Shown: positions 1 to 11,277, numbered from the stretch's first letter. The stretch is DNA of 64,000 bases from Hyphomicrobiaceae bacterium (GCA_022842785.1 JALHOW010000003.1:62001-126000), one strand, 5' to 3'. Notes: generated by a model from the letters alone, not told the origin. Numbers and translations: made by a program.

Positions 1-117
1 GACGGTTTGAGCGCTGGCCGATGTCGTGACGGTGCTTGCCAGCACCAGAAGAATGAAGGGAGCAGCGAAGAGCGCGGCAAGCCAGCCGCGGGAACGTGCG
101 GAACTGCGAACTGCCAT
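1..117 (-). CDS. N-terminus of an exported protein (partial, runs off left edge)
   Basis: Only the first 39 codons lie in the window. The minus-strand ATG at 117-115 is preceded by a GGGAGG Shine-Dalgarno sequence. The peptide starts with a basic stretch (three Arg and Ser-rich), continues with a hydrophobic core rich in Leu, Ala and Phe, and ends in Ser-Ala-Ser-Ala-Gln, a classical signal peptidase I site (A-x-A followed by Gln). The protein is therefore secreted to the periplasm. Nothing of the mature domain is visible, so its function cannot be called. It is co-directional with the dehydrogenase gene upstream. Confidence 0.7.
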   Translation of the reverse strand, partial: MAVRSSARSRGWLAALFAAPFILLVLASTVTTSASAQTV

Positions 118-222
118 GGTGGCCTCCCGGAAACGACGCACAAAAGCCTAACGCCACATGAGCGCCATTGTTTCCGGGATTGGCAACCTCGGCAATCGGA
201 GCTGGTAAACCGCTGGTGGATC

Positions 223-251
223 GCGGGGCCGGCCGAGGCCGGTGGTCCCGC
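223..251 (-). terminator. GC-rich hairpin downstream of the tartrate dehydrogenase gene
   Basis: A strong inverted repeat (CCGGCC-GA-GGCCGG core, flanked by GCGGG/CCCGC) lies about 12 bases past the stop codon of the dehydrogenase gene. There is no clear T-run on the minus strand, so it may stabilise the mRNA end or act in factor-dependent termination. The structure is seen; its role is inferred. Confidence 0.35.
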
Positions 252-263
252 CCTGCAGGATGC

Positions 264-1361
264 CTACTTCAGCAGCTCGACGATGGCATCCCCGAGCTCG
301 GTGCACATGGCCTTGCCACCCATGTCGCGCGTACGCACGTCGGTGTCCTTGAGCAGCTTCTCGATGGCTGTGACGATTGCGTCGGCAGCGTCCTTGTGGC
401 CGAGATGCTCGAGCATCATCGCGCCCGACCAGATCTGGCCGATGGGATTCGAGATGCCCTGCCCGGCGATGTCCGGCGCCGAGCCGTGCACGGGCTCGAA
501 CATGGAGGGGAATTCCTTCTCGGGATTGATGTTGCCACCGGGCGCGATGGCGATGGTGCCGGTCGTGGCGGGGCCGAGGTCCGACAGGATGTCGCCGAAG
601 AGGTTTGAGCCAACGATGACGTCGAACCAGTGCGGATTGCGCACGAGATGCGCGGTCAGGATATCGATGTGGTACTGGTCGGTCTTCGCCTTGGGATATT
701 CCTTCGAGATCGCAGCGAAGCGCTCGTCCCAGTAGGGCATGGAAATCGAGATGCCGTTGGACTTCGTCGCGCTCGACACGTGATTGCGCGGGCGCGTGGC
801 GGCGAGGTCGAAGGCGTAGCGCATGACGCGGTCGCAGCCGCGCTTCGTGAAGATCGCCTGCTGGACGGCCATCTCGTAGTCGCTGCCTTCGTACATGCGC
901 CCACCGACGGATGAGTACTCACCCTCGTTGTTCTCGCGCACGATGAAGTAGTCGATGTCGCCGGGCTTGCGGTCCGCGAGCGGGCCCTTGAGGCCCTCGA
1001 AGAGGCGAACGGGGCGCAGGTTGATGTACTGCTGGAAATTGCGACGGATGGGGATCAGCAAGCCCCAGAGCGAGACGTGATCGGGCACGCCCGGGAAGCC
1101 GACGGCGCCGAGGAAGATGGCATCATGATTGCGGATCTGGTCGAGGCCGTCCTCGGGCATCATGCGGCCGGTCTTTTTGAAGACCTCGCAGGACCAGTCG
1201 AAATTGTCCCACTCGAAGGCGATGTCGAACTTGCGCGCCACAGCCTCAAGTACCTTGATGCCCTCCGGCACAACCTCGTTGCCAATGCCATCGCCGGGAA
1301 TAACGGCGATTTTGTACGCGTTCGGCTTCTTGCCGGGTTGTTTGCCGGTGTTGGGGGCCAT
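264..1361 (-). CDS. Tartrate dehydrogenase/decarboxylase or D-malate dehydrogenase
   Basis: 365-residue member of the isocitrate/isopropylmalate dehydrogenase superfamily. These enzymes oxidatively decarboxylate 2-hydroxyacids in the cytoplasm using NAD+ and Mn2+/Mg2+. The N-terminal nucleotide-fold start (IAVIPGDGIGNEV) and the C-terminal signature around NLFGDILSDLGPA followed by APGGNIN are visible. The sequence resembles the tartrate/D-malate branch (TtuC/DmlA) more than LeuB, but substrate cannot be decided from sequence alone. The ATG at 1361 was chosen because GGGAG lies just upstream and an 18-residue basic extension from 1415 does not fit the family. The lysE gene lies 93 bp upstream in the same direction. 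Confidence 0.85.
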   Translation of the reverse strand: MAPNTGKQPGKKPNAYKIAVIPGDGIGNEVVPEGIKVLEAVARKFDIAFEWDNFDWSCEVFKKTGRMMPEDGLDQIRNHDAIFLGAVGFPGVPDHVSLWGLLIPIRRNFQQYINLRPVRLFEGLKGPLADRKPGDIDYFIVRENNEGEYSSVGGRMYEGSDYEMAVQQAIFTKRGCDRVMRYAFDLAATRPRNHVSSATKSNGISISMPYWDERFAAISKEYPKAKTDQYHIDILTAHLVRNPHWFDVIVGSNLFGDILSDLGPATTGTIAIAPGGNINPEKEFPSMFEPVHGSAPDIAGQGISNPIGQIWSGAMMLEHLGHKDAADAIVTAIEKLLKDTDVRTRDMGGKAMCTELGDAIVELLK

Positions 1362-1454
1362 GACGTTTCTTCTCCCTCGTCGATGAGAATTCTCAAGCGG
1401 CGGCAGGCTTAGCACCTTCCCGGCGCAATCAAAACCGCTCTGTGCCCTGGCGGA

Positions 1455-3496
<2,042 letters not shown>

Positions 3497-3587
3497 CAGT
3501 CCCTTGAGTGATGGGTTACCGTCGCCTCCATCCTCGGAAATCAAACCACCGCTCGTCGAGGCCGAATAATCAGCACGGCGCTGCATT

Positions 3588-3632
3588 CCTCGGCAGCTCT
3601 GGCCTCGGCAGCTCTGGCCTCGGCAGCTCTGG
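3588..3632. repeat. Three perfect tandem copies of a 15-bp unit
   Basis: The unit CCTCGGCAGCTCTGG is repeated three times without a mismatch, with a fourth partial CCTC. It lies between the divergent DUF2798 and M20 peptidase genes, ending about 24 bp before the first possible ATG of the peptidase. Its length is a multiple of three, but its frame differs from the peptidase frame. It looks like a slippage-type repeat in a promoter/leader region. Confidence 0.9.
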
Positions 3633-3655
3633 CCTCACTTGGCGCACCGGGCAAT

Positions 3656-4855
3656 ATGACTATTCTGGACGCTCAACCTGCCCAGCCAGCCGAAAGCCCC
3701 CTCCCTATGCGCGACCTCACGCCTGAAGTCCTGCTCGCTGCCGTCAATGCCTGGGTCGAGATCGAAAGTCCGACGCAGGATGCGGCTGCCGTCAATCGCG
3801 TTGCATCTCACGCCGAAGGCCTGCTCACCGCGATCGGCGCGAGCATCGAGCGCATTCCCGGCGAGAACGGCATCGGCGACATCCTGATCGGACGCGTGCC
3901 CGGTACGGCGAACGGACCCGGCATCCTGCTCCTCGGGCACATGGACACCGTGCACCCCGTCGGCACGCTCGCGGGACCGCTGCCCATGCGCGTCGAGGGC
4001 GATCGCGCGTATGGCCCAGGGATCTACGACATGAAGGGCGGCAACGCGATTGCCTTCTCGGCTCTTGCGCATCTGCACGCGACGGGCCGGCGGCCGCATC
4101 TTCCTGTGACCGTCATGATGATCCCCGATGAGGAGATCGGCAGTCCGTTCTCGCGGCCCACCATCGAAGCCGAAGCAAAGAAGCACGCCATCGTTCTGGT
4201 CGTGGAGCCCTCCGGCGACTTCGGCCGCATCACGATCGCGCGGCACGGCATCGCGCGCTATCACCTGAAGACAACGGGCATTCCCGCGCACGCCGGCGCC
4301 TATCATGCCAAGGGCCGCAGCGCGATCCGCGAGATGGCGCGTCAGGTTCTCGAGATCGAGGCCATGACCGACTATGCGCGCAACGTCACACTCAATGTCG
4401 GCACCATCCAGGGCGGCACACACGAGAACATGGTGCCCCTCTCCTGCGAGGCCATCGTCTACTGCCTCGTGCCGCTGCCTCACGATGAGGCGGAGGTACG
4501 CGCCAAGCTGCTCGCACTGAAGAGCTACGATCCGGACGTGAAGCTCGAGGTGACGTCCGGCTTGTACCGGCCGTCGTTCGTGAAATCACCGGCCATTCAG
4601 AAGCTCTACGATCATGCCGCGGCGCTGGCGCGCGAGATCGGTTTCGAGGTCAAAGGCGAGCGTGTGGCTGGCGGCGGCAGCGACGGCAATTTCACCGGCG
4701 CACTCGGCGTGCCGACACTCGATGGTCTCGGCGTGCTCGGCGACGGCCCGCACACGCACCAGGAATATCTGCTGGTCTCCCACCTCGTGCCGCGCACGAA
4801 ACTTCTGGTGCGGCTCTTCGAGACGCTGGATGCGTCTTTCCGAGCGCAGCGCTGA
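3656..4855 (+). CDS. M20-family zinc metallopeptidase (glutamate carboxypeptidase-like)
   Basis: Up to 399 residues. M20 enzymes are cytoplasmic co-catalytic zinc exopeptidases or amidohydrolases, including carboxypeptidase G2, ArgE and DapE. The zinc-ligand motifs are visible in order: GHMDTVHP, GPGIYDMKGG with the bridging Asp, DEEIGS with the catalytic Glu pair, then EPSG, and a C-terminal TH-Q-E pattern. The IYDMKGG arrangement is typical of the CPG2-like subgroup. The first ATG (3656) has a weak ribosome site. An internal ATG at 3707 (MRDLTPE) matches the usual family start and could be the true one. It ends directly against the convergent ccoS stop codon. Confidence 0.85.
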   Translation: MTILDAQPAQPAESPLPMRDLTPEVLLAAVNAWVEIESPTQDAAAVNRVASHAEGLLTAIGASIERIPGENGIGDILIGRVPGTANGPGILLLGHMDTVHPVGTLAGPLPMRVEGDRAYGPGIYDMKGGNAIAFSALAHLHATGRRPHLPVTVMMIPDEEIGSPFSRPTIEAEAKKHAIVLVVEPSGDFGRITIARHGIARYHLKTTGIPAHAGAYHAKGRSAIREMARQVLEIEAMTDYARNVTLNVGTIQGGTHENMVPLSCEAIVYCLVPLPHDEAEVRAKLLALKSYDPDVKLEVTSGLYRPSFVKSPAIQKLYDHAAALAREIGFEVKGERVAGGGSDGNFTGALGVPTLDGLGVLGDGPHTHQEYLLVSHLVPRTKLLVRLFETLDASFRAQR

Positions 4856-5011
4856 TCAGCGGCGCGGCTCAGGCGGCTCGTCATCGAGCGCGCGCCACGC
4901 AGCACCATCGAGATCTTCGTATTGACCCGACTTTAGCGACCACAGAAAGCCCGCAAGGCCGAGGCCGCCGAGGAAGAGCGCAATCGGGATCGTCCAGACC
5001 AGTGCCGTCAT
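4856..5011 (-). CDS. ccoS: cbb3 oxidase maturation protein CcoS
   Basis: 51-residue protein, easily missed because of its size. It has one N-terminal membrane helix (about residues 3-24), a Q-Y-E-D-L motif typical of CcoS (GQYEDLDGAAWRAL), and an acidic/proline-rich tail. CcoS is needed to insert redox cofactors into the CcoN subunit. Its ATG overlaps the ccoI stop codon in an ATGA arrangement, implying translational coupling, and it is the last gene of the cco operon. The stop codon is adjacent to that of the convergent M20 gene. Confidence 0.9.
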   Translation of the reverse strand: MTALVWTIPIALFLGGLGLAGFLWSLKSGQYEDLDGAAWRALDDEPPEPRR

Positions 5012-7218
5012 GACATCCTCCCCAAAAGCTGGCCCAAACGCTGACGAGAGAGCCGCAGCGCGTTCCCCGTCACCGCGATCGACGATGCAGACATCGCAAT
5101 CGCAGCGATCAGCGGCGTTGCGAGGCCGATCACGGCGAGCGGCACGAAGATGAAGTTGTAGCCGATCGCAATGCCGAAGTTCTCGAGCGCGCGACGGCGC
5201 GCGCCGTGCGCAACGAGCAACGCCTCGATGATGGGCGCAAGACGCTCGCCCTGGAAGATCGCATCGGCTGCCGTCTGGCTGATATCTGCCGCCGATGCCG
5301 GGGAGAGCGAAGCATGCCCCGCTGCAAGCGCCGGCGCGTCATTCAGACCGTCGCCCACCATGAGCACTTTGCGCCCCTCGCCCTTGAGAGCGTCAATGCG
5401 CGCGATCTTGTCCGCCGGCTTGAGCTCCGCCTGCCAGTCGGTGATGCCAACGGCCTGCGCCGCCTCAGCCACGGCCGCACGCCCATCCCCCGACAGGATC
5501 TCCACGTGGAAACCGGCATCACGCAGCCGACCTACGACTTCGGATGCGTCGGCGCGCAGGTGATCCGAAAAATGGAAGGCCGTTGCGCCTCCATCCGGCG
5601 TGCGGAGCCATATGGTCGAACCGCTTTCGGGCGGCGCGCCGGCAATCTCGCAGAATTGTGCCGAGCCGAGACGCGTCTCGCCGCTCGCAGCAACATGGCC
5701 GAGCCCCGCGCCAGCGACCTCCTCGACTTCGCTCTCGGCGATCACCGTGATGCCTCGCGCCTTCGCTGCCGCCACGATCGCGCGCGAATAGGGATGTCGA
5801 CTTGAAGCCGCGAGGCTCGCTGCGCGCGCGAGCATCCGATGATCGATCGCGGAACCATCGACAAGACGGGGTTCACCAATCGTGAGTGTGCCCGTCTTGT
5901 CGAAGACGATCGTATCGATCTCCGCCATGCGCTCGAGACCGTCCGCGGCTTTGAGAATGATGCCGTTGCGGAACAGACGACCGCTCGCGACGACCTGCAC
6001 CGCCGGCACAGCGAGCGCCAGCGCACACGGGCACGTAATGATGAGCACGGCGACCGCCGCGGTCAGAGCAGGTTCCCAGCCATAACCGAGCAGCATCCAT
6101 CCGATGAATGTCCCGAGCCCGAGCAGATGCACAGCGGGCCCGTAGAGTCGCGCGGCGCGATCGGCGAGGCGCACGTAACGCCCCCGCGCCTGCTCGGCGG
6201 CGCCCATGAGCCGCGAGATATCGGCGAGCAGCGTGTTTTCCTCGCGCGCCAGGGCCTCCGTCTCGAGCGCTCCCGCCACGCTGATCGTTCCGGAGTAGAC
6301 GGTATCACCTGGTTCGACACGGCGCGGACGGCTCTCACCCGTGATCAGGCTCTCATCCACCTCCGCAATGCCTGTGCGGATACGCGCATCGACGGGAATG
6401 CGCTCGCCGGCCGCGACGAGAATGCGCATTCCCGGAAGCACGTCGCGAGTTGGCAGGCGCTGTGTCGTCCCATCCGGGAGCATAACTGTCGCTGCGGTCG
6501 CGCGCAGGCCGAGCAGATTCTGCGCCGCACTCGAAGCCCGCGAACGCATGGCAATGTCGAGATAGCGGCCGATCAAGAGAAAGAAGAGCAGCGTGACGGC
6601 CGCGTCGAAATAGACATGATCGCTGCCGCGTATGGTCTGATAGAGGCTCATGCCCATCGCGAGCAGCACGCCGAGCGAGATCGGCACGTCCATATTGAGC
6701 TGGCGCGCTCGGAGCGCACGTGCCGCCGATTGGAAAAAGGGCTGACCTGCATAGGCGACCGCCGGAATGGCGACAAGCGCCGAGAGCCAGTGAAACAGCG
6801 TCTTCAGGGACGCGTCCATATCACTCGCGATGCCCGCCCACACCGCAACCGACATGAGCATGATGTTCGAGGCCGCGAAGCCCGCGACGCCGAGCCGGCG
6901 CAGATACGCCGCATCGTGCGTTGTATGCGCGGGCGTCGCGCCTTCGACCAGCTCGTAGGCTTTGAAGCCAACGCCTACGAGCGCCTCGACGAGTGTCTCG
7001 ATCTCAACGCCGGCGGACGTGGTTGTGACATGCGCACGCCCGTTCGAGAGGTTCACGCGGGCCGCGACCACGCCCGGTATAGCCTGAAGCGTCCGCTCGA
7101 CTTTGCGCATGCAGTTGCCGCAATGCATGCCTTCGACGACCAGCGTCAAAGCTTGCTCGCGTTGCGCCGCATCGTCCGGTAGTTCGCGAAGAGCCGCTAA
7201 GCTCAAGGTTTCAGCCAC
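5008..7218 (-). CDS. ccoI: Copper-translocating P-type ATPase CcoI/FixI
   Basis: 736-residue inner-membrane P1B-type ATPase that moves copper for cbb3 oxidase assembly. An N-terminal heavy-metal-associated domain carries CxxC (Cys33, Cys36 in GMHCGNC). Transmembrane helices follow, with the A-domain TGES motif (LITGESRP), the intramembrane CPC metal site (ITCPCALALAVP), the phosphorylation motif DKTGTLT and the hinge GDGLNDAPA. The start overlaps the end of ccoH by 16 bp and the stop overlaps ccoS by 4 bp. This position between ccoH and ccoS fixes it as the oxidase-specific pump rather than a general copper exporter. Confidence 0.96.
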   Translation of the reverse strand: MAETLSLAALRELPDDAAQREQALTLVVEGMHCGNCMRKVERTLQAIPGVVAARVNLSNGRAHVTTTSAGVEIETLVEALVGVGFKAYELVEGATPAHTTHDAAYLRRLGVAGFAASNIMLMSVAVWAGIASDMDASLKTLFHWLSALVAIPAVAYAGQPFFQSAARALRARQLNMDVPISLGVLLAMGMSLYQTIRGSDHVYFDAAVTLLFFLLIGRYLDIAMRSRASSAAQNLLGLRATAATVMLPDGTTQRLPTRDVLPGMRILVAAGERIPVDARIRTGIAEVDESLITGESRPRRVEPGDTVYSGTISVAGALETEALAREENTLLADISRLMGAAEQARGRYVRLADRAARLYGPAVHLLGLGTFIGWMLLGYGWEPALTAAVAVLIITCPCALALAVPAVQVVASGRLFRNGIILKAADGLERMAEIDTIVFDKTGTLTIGEPRLVDGSAIDHRMLARAASLAASSRHPYSRAIVAAAKARGITVIAESEVEEVAGAGLGHVAASGETRLGSAQFCEIAGAPPESGSTIWLRTPDGGATAFHFSDHLRADASEVVGRLRDAGFHVEILSGDGRAAVAEAAQAVGITDWQAELKPADKIARIDALKGEGRKVLMVGDGLNDAPALAAGHASLSPASAADISQTAADAIFQGERLAPIIEALLVAHGARRRALENFGIAIGYNFIFVPLAVIGLATPLIAAIAMSASSIAVTGNALRLSRQRLGQLLGRMS

Positions 7219-7706
7219 AGCCGCCTCCGCATTTGATGTGCGACCTCGCTCGGCGCGGCATGAGACCGCGCTTCGAGCGCGACAATCCAGGCGCCATCAT
7301 CAGGCGGCGCGATCTGTGCCACGTACGTGCCGGGCTGCACCTCGTCGAGTGCAAGCTTGATGTCATGCTGCGCGGTAGACGGACGTCCGAATGTGCCGTT
7401 CACGTTCAGACCTTCGATAGGCGCACCGAGACGGCTCGTCAGGCGCAGGGTCACCTGCCCGCTGCGCGTCACCTCCAGCGCCTCCTGCCAGCCTTGGGCT
7501 TTCTGCGCCTCTTCGGCAGCAATACGCTCGTTGTAGTTCAGGCCTTTGCGATAGGGCTCGACGGAAACGATGCCGGTGTAGGTCGAGATGGCGGAGTAGA
7601 GGAACACGCCATTGACCGCGAACACGACGAGAAAGAACCCGAGGAACACCATCAGGACGTGGCGTCCCTTGAGACCCTCGACACTCTCAGGGCGGGCAGT
7701 ATTCAT
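7203..7706 (-). CDS. ccoH: cbb3 oxidase assembly protein CcoH/FixH
   Basis: 167-residue membrane-anchored protein with one helix near residues 15-40 (VLMVFLGFFLVVFAVNGVF) and a periplasmic domain. The conserved S-x-YTGI-V-x-EPYRKGL-YN region follows the helix, as in FixH. CcoH stays associated with the assembling oxidase. The ATG overlaps the ccoG stop in an ATGA arrangement and the 3' end overlaps ccoI, so the genes are tightly coupled. Confidence 0.93.
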   Translation of the reverse strand: MNTARPESVEGLKGRHVLMVFLGFFLVVFAVNGVFLYSAISTYTGIVSVEPYRKGLNYNERIAAEEAQKAQGWQEALEVTRSGQVTLRLTSRLGAPIEGLNVNGTFGRPSTAQHDIKLALDEVQPGTYVAQIAPPDDGAWIVALEARSHAAPSEVAHQMRRRLWLKP

Positions 7707-9253
7707 GGGCGGCTCCCTTGTGGTGCGGGCGCCTGGAAAAGCGTCCCACGGCGCGTCGTCTGGCCCGAAGTGAGATCGCGCACTTCAAAGGCGAAATTCG
7801 TCGAAGCATCCCGCAGCTTCACGAGCCCATCGCGCGGCACGGTCACGAAGACCCGCAGTTCACGCAACGTATTCGTCGGGACAGTGACATTGAGCGGGCT
7901 GCCGGCCTCGACACCGACCATCGACAACGACGCCCCCGTCAGGTCGATCATGCCGAGGGCGAACGTGCGCGGCTCATGCAGCTTGTTGAGGATCTTCACG
8001 GTGTAGCCATTGCGGATGCCACCTTCGGACAGGCGGACGAACGGCGGATTGCGGTCGTGCTGCACGTTGAGTTCGAGCGTCGTGCGATTCCAGAGTGCGA
8101 CCAGCATGATGATGCCGACGAAGGAGATGATGCCGAAGTACAGGAGCGTGCGCGGCCGTAGAAGTTGGGCGGGCTCGTGCATGATGCCGCGTGCGTTCGC
8201 CTCTTGTTTGGCGATCGTGTCGTAGGCGATCAGCCCGCGCGGGCGCTTGATCTTGTCCATGATCTCGTCGCAGGCATCGATGCAGAGCGCACACTGGATG
8301 CACTCCATTTGCAAGCCGTCACGGATATCTATGCCCATGGGGCAGACCACGACGCAGGCCTTGCAATCTATGCAATCGCCGCGCGTCGACCAGTCGACGA
8401 GACCGTCTGGCCCTTTGCGTGCCGGACCGCGCGGCTCGCCCCGCTCGGGCCTATAGCCGACGAGGAGCGTGTGGCTGTCCGTCATCGCACCCTGAATGCG
8501 CGGCCAGGGGCACATGTAGATGCAGACCTGCTCGCGCGCGATGCCGCCGAGCAGATAGGTGGTTGCTGCGAAGATCCCGAGAAACAGATAGGCGATAGCG
8601 GGCGCCGTCCCCGTCGCGAGTTCGCCGGCAAGCGTCGGCGCATCACGGAAGTAGAACACGAGCGCGCCGCCCGTCAGCAACCCGATCACGAGCCAGCTCA
8701 CGTGCGTCATGGACTTGAGGAAGACCTTGCGCACGCCCCACGGTTCCTTGTCGAGGCGGATGCGCGCATTGCGATCGCCTTGCCAGAGCCGTTCGACAGC
8801 CACCATGAGGTCTGTCCACACCGTCTGCGGACAGGCATAGCCGCACCACACGCGCCCCGCGATCGAGGTCACAAGAAAGAGTACGAGCGCGGCGAGCACG
8901 AGCAGGCCCGTGACGAAGTAGAATTCCTGCGGCCAGATCTCGAGGAAGAAGAAAAAGAAGCGGTTGTGCGCCATGTCGAGGAGCACGGCCTGGTCGGGAA
9001 GATCGGGCCCGCGATCCCAGCGCAGCCACGGCAGGCCGTAGTAGATCGCGAGCGCCACGGCCATCACGATCCACTTGACCGAGCGGAACCGGCCGTGCGC
9101 GAGCCGCGGATAGATCTTCTGGCGCGCCGCGTAGAGCTGGCGATCGGCCGCGCGGTTGACGGCGGCGACATCGTGCGCTTCGACGTCACCCGCAGCCGTG
9201 CGCGCGCCCGGCTTGGCAGCCCGATTGTTCCGCCGATCGAGGACCGTGGTCAC
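7703..9253 (-). CDS. ccoG: cbb3 oxidase accessory ferredoxin protein CcoG/FixG
   Basis: 516-residue polytopic membrane iron-sulfur protein implicated in copper reduction during oxidase assembly. It shows several membrane helices, the CGYACPQTVW motif, two [4Fe-4S] ferredoxin motifs (CIDCKACVVVCP and CIQCALCIDAC), and an Ig-like C-terminal domain. The GTG at 9253 was chosen as start because AGGAG lies seven bases upstream and the protein then begins at the family's usual point. The frame is open for another 20 codons to an ATG. A 226-bp gap separates it from ccoP, long enough for a second promoter. Confidence 0.94.
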   Translation of the reverse strand: MTTVLDRRNNRAAKPGARTAAGDVEAHDVAAVNRAADRQLYAARQKIYPRLAHGRFRSVKWIVMAVALAIYYGLPWLRWDRGPDLPDQAVLLDMAHNRFFFFFLEIWPQEFYFVTGLLVLAALVLFLVTSIAGRVWCGYACPQTVWTDLMVAVERLWQGDRNARIRLDKEPWGVRKVFLKSMTHVSWLVIGLLTGGALVFYFRDAPTLAGELATGTAPAIAYLFLGIFAATTYLLGGIAREQVCIYMCPWPRIQGAMTDSHTLLVGYRPERGEPRGPARKGPDGLVDWSTRGDCIDCKACVVVCPMGIDIRDGLQMECIQCALCIDACDEIMDKIKRPRGLIAYDTIAKQEANARGIMHEPAQLLRPRTLLYFGIISFVGIIMLVALWNRTTLELNVQHDRNPPFVRLSEGGIRNGYTVKILNKLHEPRTFALGMIDLTGASLSMVGVEAGSPLNVTVPTNTLRELRVFVTVPRDGLVKLRDASTNFAFEVRDLTSGQTTRRGTLFQAPAPQGSRP

Positions 9254-9479
9254 TATACGCTCCTGCGGCTGAGGCGCTGCGTCGGCGTGTCGCCGGACAT
9301 GCACGCCAGCCAAGCCAGAACCAGACGCTCGAGCATCGAGTGAGAGCGCGGCGCGGTCTCAACCTGCGATGCGACAGCGGGTTGCGCCTCGCCGGCCCGG
9401 CAGGCCGCCAGCACCAATCCCAGCTCGCACCCGCATCCGCACATGGTGCCCGGCCTCCAACCGTCTCCAACCGCCTCCG

Positions 9480-10349
9480 CTACTTGCCACCGCCGAGGCT
9501 GTGCACGTAGACCGCGAGCGACTTCAGCGTGACGGGATCAAGACGCCCCTGCCACGCAGGCATGGAGCCACCACGGCCTGTCGCGATCGACTGCACGACT
9601 TCGGCTTTCTGTCCGCCGAAGAGCCAGATCTCGTCGGTGAGGTTCGGCGCGCCCAGCTCAGGATTACCCTTGCCCTCGGCGCCGTGGCACGAGATGCACT
9701 GATCGGCGAAGATCTTGGCGCCCCTCTCGACAGCGGCGGTATCCGTCGCGCGCTTGGTCAGCGACAGCACGAACTCGGCGGCATCATCGATCTCGGCCGG
9801 CTTCAGAAGACCATCGAGGCCATACTTCGGCATGTCGCTCAGTCGGCTCTCCTTGTGTCCGCTGCGAATGCCGTAGTGAATAGTCTTCTCGATATCGGCG
9901 AGCGATCCGCCCCAGAGCCAGTCGTCGTCATTGAGGTTCGGATAACCGGCAAAGCCCTGCGCACCACGGCCATGACATGGCGCGCAGTTCGTCGCGAACG
10001 ACGCCGCGCCACCGACCATGGCAAAGCGCAGAAGATCAGGATCGTTCTTCACCTCGGCGAGCGGCATCTTCTCGAGGGCCGTGCGGAACGTCGCCTGTGC
10101 GGCCTTCGCGCCTTGCAACTCCTCGGAGACAACCGCGCGCTGACTGTAGCCCCAGATGCCCTTGGTATAGCCATTGAGCGTCGGCCAGGCCGGATACACG
10201 ATCATGTAGCCGATGGCCCACACGATCGAAGCGTAGAACGTCATCAGCCACCACTTGGGAAGCGGCTTGTTCAGCTCCTTGATGCCATCCCAGGTGTGAC
10301 CAGTCGTCTCGACGCCGGTGACCTCGTCAATCTCGCGCTTGTCGCTCAT
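9480..10349 (-). CDS. ccoP: cbb3 cytochrome oxidase subunit III, di-haem CcoP/FixP
   Basis: 289-residue membrane-anchored dihaem cytochrome c that passes electrons from the bc1 complex into the oxidase. An N-terminal soluble stretch with HTWDGIKE-N-PLP-WW is typical of CcoP and precedes one helix (about residues 35-55). The two haem c sites are CAPCH (Cys122-His126) and CISCH (Cys218-His222), each followed by a methionine ligand region. Its ATG overlaps the ccoQ stop codon. Confidence 0.97.
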   Translation of the reverse strand: MSDKREIDEVTGVETTGHTWDGIKELNKPLPKWWLMTFYASIVWAIGYMIVYPAWPTLNGYTKGIWGYSQRAVVSEELQGAKAAQATFRTALEKMPLAEVKNDPDLLRFAMVGGAASFATNCAPCHGRGAQGFAGYPNLNDDDWLWGGSLADIEKTIHYGIRSGHKESRLSDMPKYGLDGLLKPAEIDDAAEFVLSLTKRATDTAAVERGAKIFADQCISCHGAEGKGNPELGAPNLTDEIWLFGGQKAEVVQSIATGRGGSMPAWQGRLDPVTLKSLAVYVHSLGGGK

Positions 10350-10525
10350 GGCCGCCCCCGCTTGGCATTTTGGCTGTCGTCGAGATCGAGAGCACTGCGC
10401 TGCGCTGCCTCGAAGCGCGGACCGTTCGACGGCCAGAGCGCGTACGCGAGCACGCCCGCAAACAAGACGACGAACATGAGAAGCGAAACCACCTGGCTGA
10501 TGGTGGCAACCGAGTCATAAGTCAT
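10346..10525 (-). CDS. ccoQ: cbb3 oxidase small subunit CcoQ/FixQ
   Basis: 59-residue protein with one membrane helix (about residues 10-31), the YA-WP motif after the helix (AYALWPSN), and a charged tail including DDS. It stabilises the association of CcoP with the CcoNO core. The ATG at 10525 is preceded by GAGGAG and the stop codon overlaps the ccoP ATG (ATGA). It is too short for many gene finders but its position between ccoO and ccoP is invariant. Confidence 0.92.
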   Translation of the reverse strand: MTYDSVATISQVVSLLMFVVLFAGVLAYALWPSNGPRFEAAQRSALDLDDSQNAKRGRP

Positions 10526-10536
10526 GGTGCTCCTCC

Positions 10537-11265
10537 TCAGCGCAGGTTCGGGCCGGCCGCGTCGAACTTGGCGAAGTCGACGAGCTGGCCGAGGATCTGA
10601 AGATAAGCGACAAGCGCATCCATCTCGGTCGGCGGTACGCCATGCTGACCGTCGAACTTCGCGACCTTCGCCTTTGGATAGCGCTTCAGCAGCTCGCGCG
10701 ACGGACGGCTGTCCGGATTGGTCTGCGCGGCGAGATCGGTGCGCACATTGGCGATCATCTCGTCGGTGTAGGGCACGCCGACCTTACGCAGTGTCTTGAG
10801 GCGCGCCTCGACATCGGCTGCATCGAGCCGGCGCGTCATGAGCCACGGATAGCTCGGCATGATGCTCTCAGGAACGACCGAGCGCGGATTGACCATGTGC
10901 TCGACGTGCCACTGATCCGAGTACTTGCCGCCGACACGCGCGAGATCAGGTCCCGTACGCTTCGAGCCCCACTGGAAGGGATGATCGTACATGCTCTCGG
11001 CAGCGAGGCTGTAATGGCCGTAGCGCTCGACCTCGTCGCGGAGCGTGCGCACCATCTGGCTATGACAATTGTAGCAACCCTCGCGGACGTAGACGTCGCG
11101 GCCGGCCTGCTCGAGCGGCGTGTAGGGGCGCATTCCCTGCACTTTCTCGATCGTGCTGTCGACCCAGAAGAGCGGCGCGATCTGGAACAGACCGCCAATC
11201 GACACCACGATGAGAATACCGACGAGGAGGATGATCGAGTTTTTTTCGAAGACTTCGTGCTTCAT
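10537..11265 (-). CDS. ccoO: cbb3 cytochrome oxidase subunit II, mono-haem CcoO/FixO
   Basis: 242-residue membrane-anchored cytochrome c. One N-terminal helix (about residues 11-30) is followed by the haem c site CYNCH (Cys64-His68) in the conserved context [13 protein letters not shown]. The axial methionine is probably in IMPSYPW, which is strongly conserved in FixO. It takes electrons from CcoP and passes them to the CcoN haem b/copper centre. It lies 12 bp downstream of ccoN. Confidence 0.97.
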   Translation of the reverse strand: MKHEVFEKNSIILLVGILIVVSIGGLFQIAPLFWVDSTIEKVQGMRPYTPLEQAGRDVYVREGCYNCHSQMVRTLRDEVERYGHYSLAAESMYDHPFQWGSKRTGPDLARVGGKYSDQWHVEHMVNPRSVVPESIMPSYPWLMTRRLDAADVEARLKTLRKVGVPYTDEMIANVRTDLAAQTNPDSRPSRELLKRYPKAKVAKFDGQHGVPPTEMDALVAYLQILGQLVDFAKFDAAGPNLR

Positions 11266-11277
11266 GGTGCGATCCCC

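Noticed and set aside
5839-7182. 447-codon plus-strand ORF opposite ccoI
   Set aside because: Shadow of the copper ATPase, with an Arg/His/Asp-rich composition typical of antisense frames.
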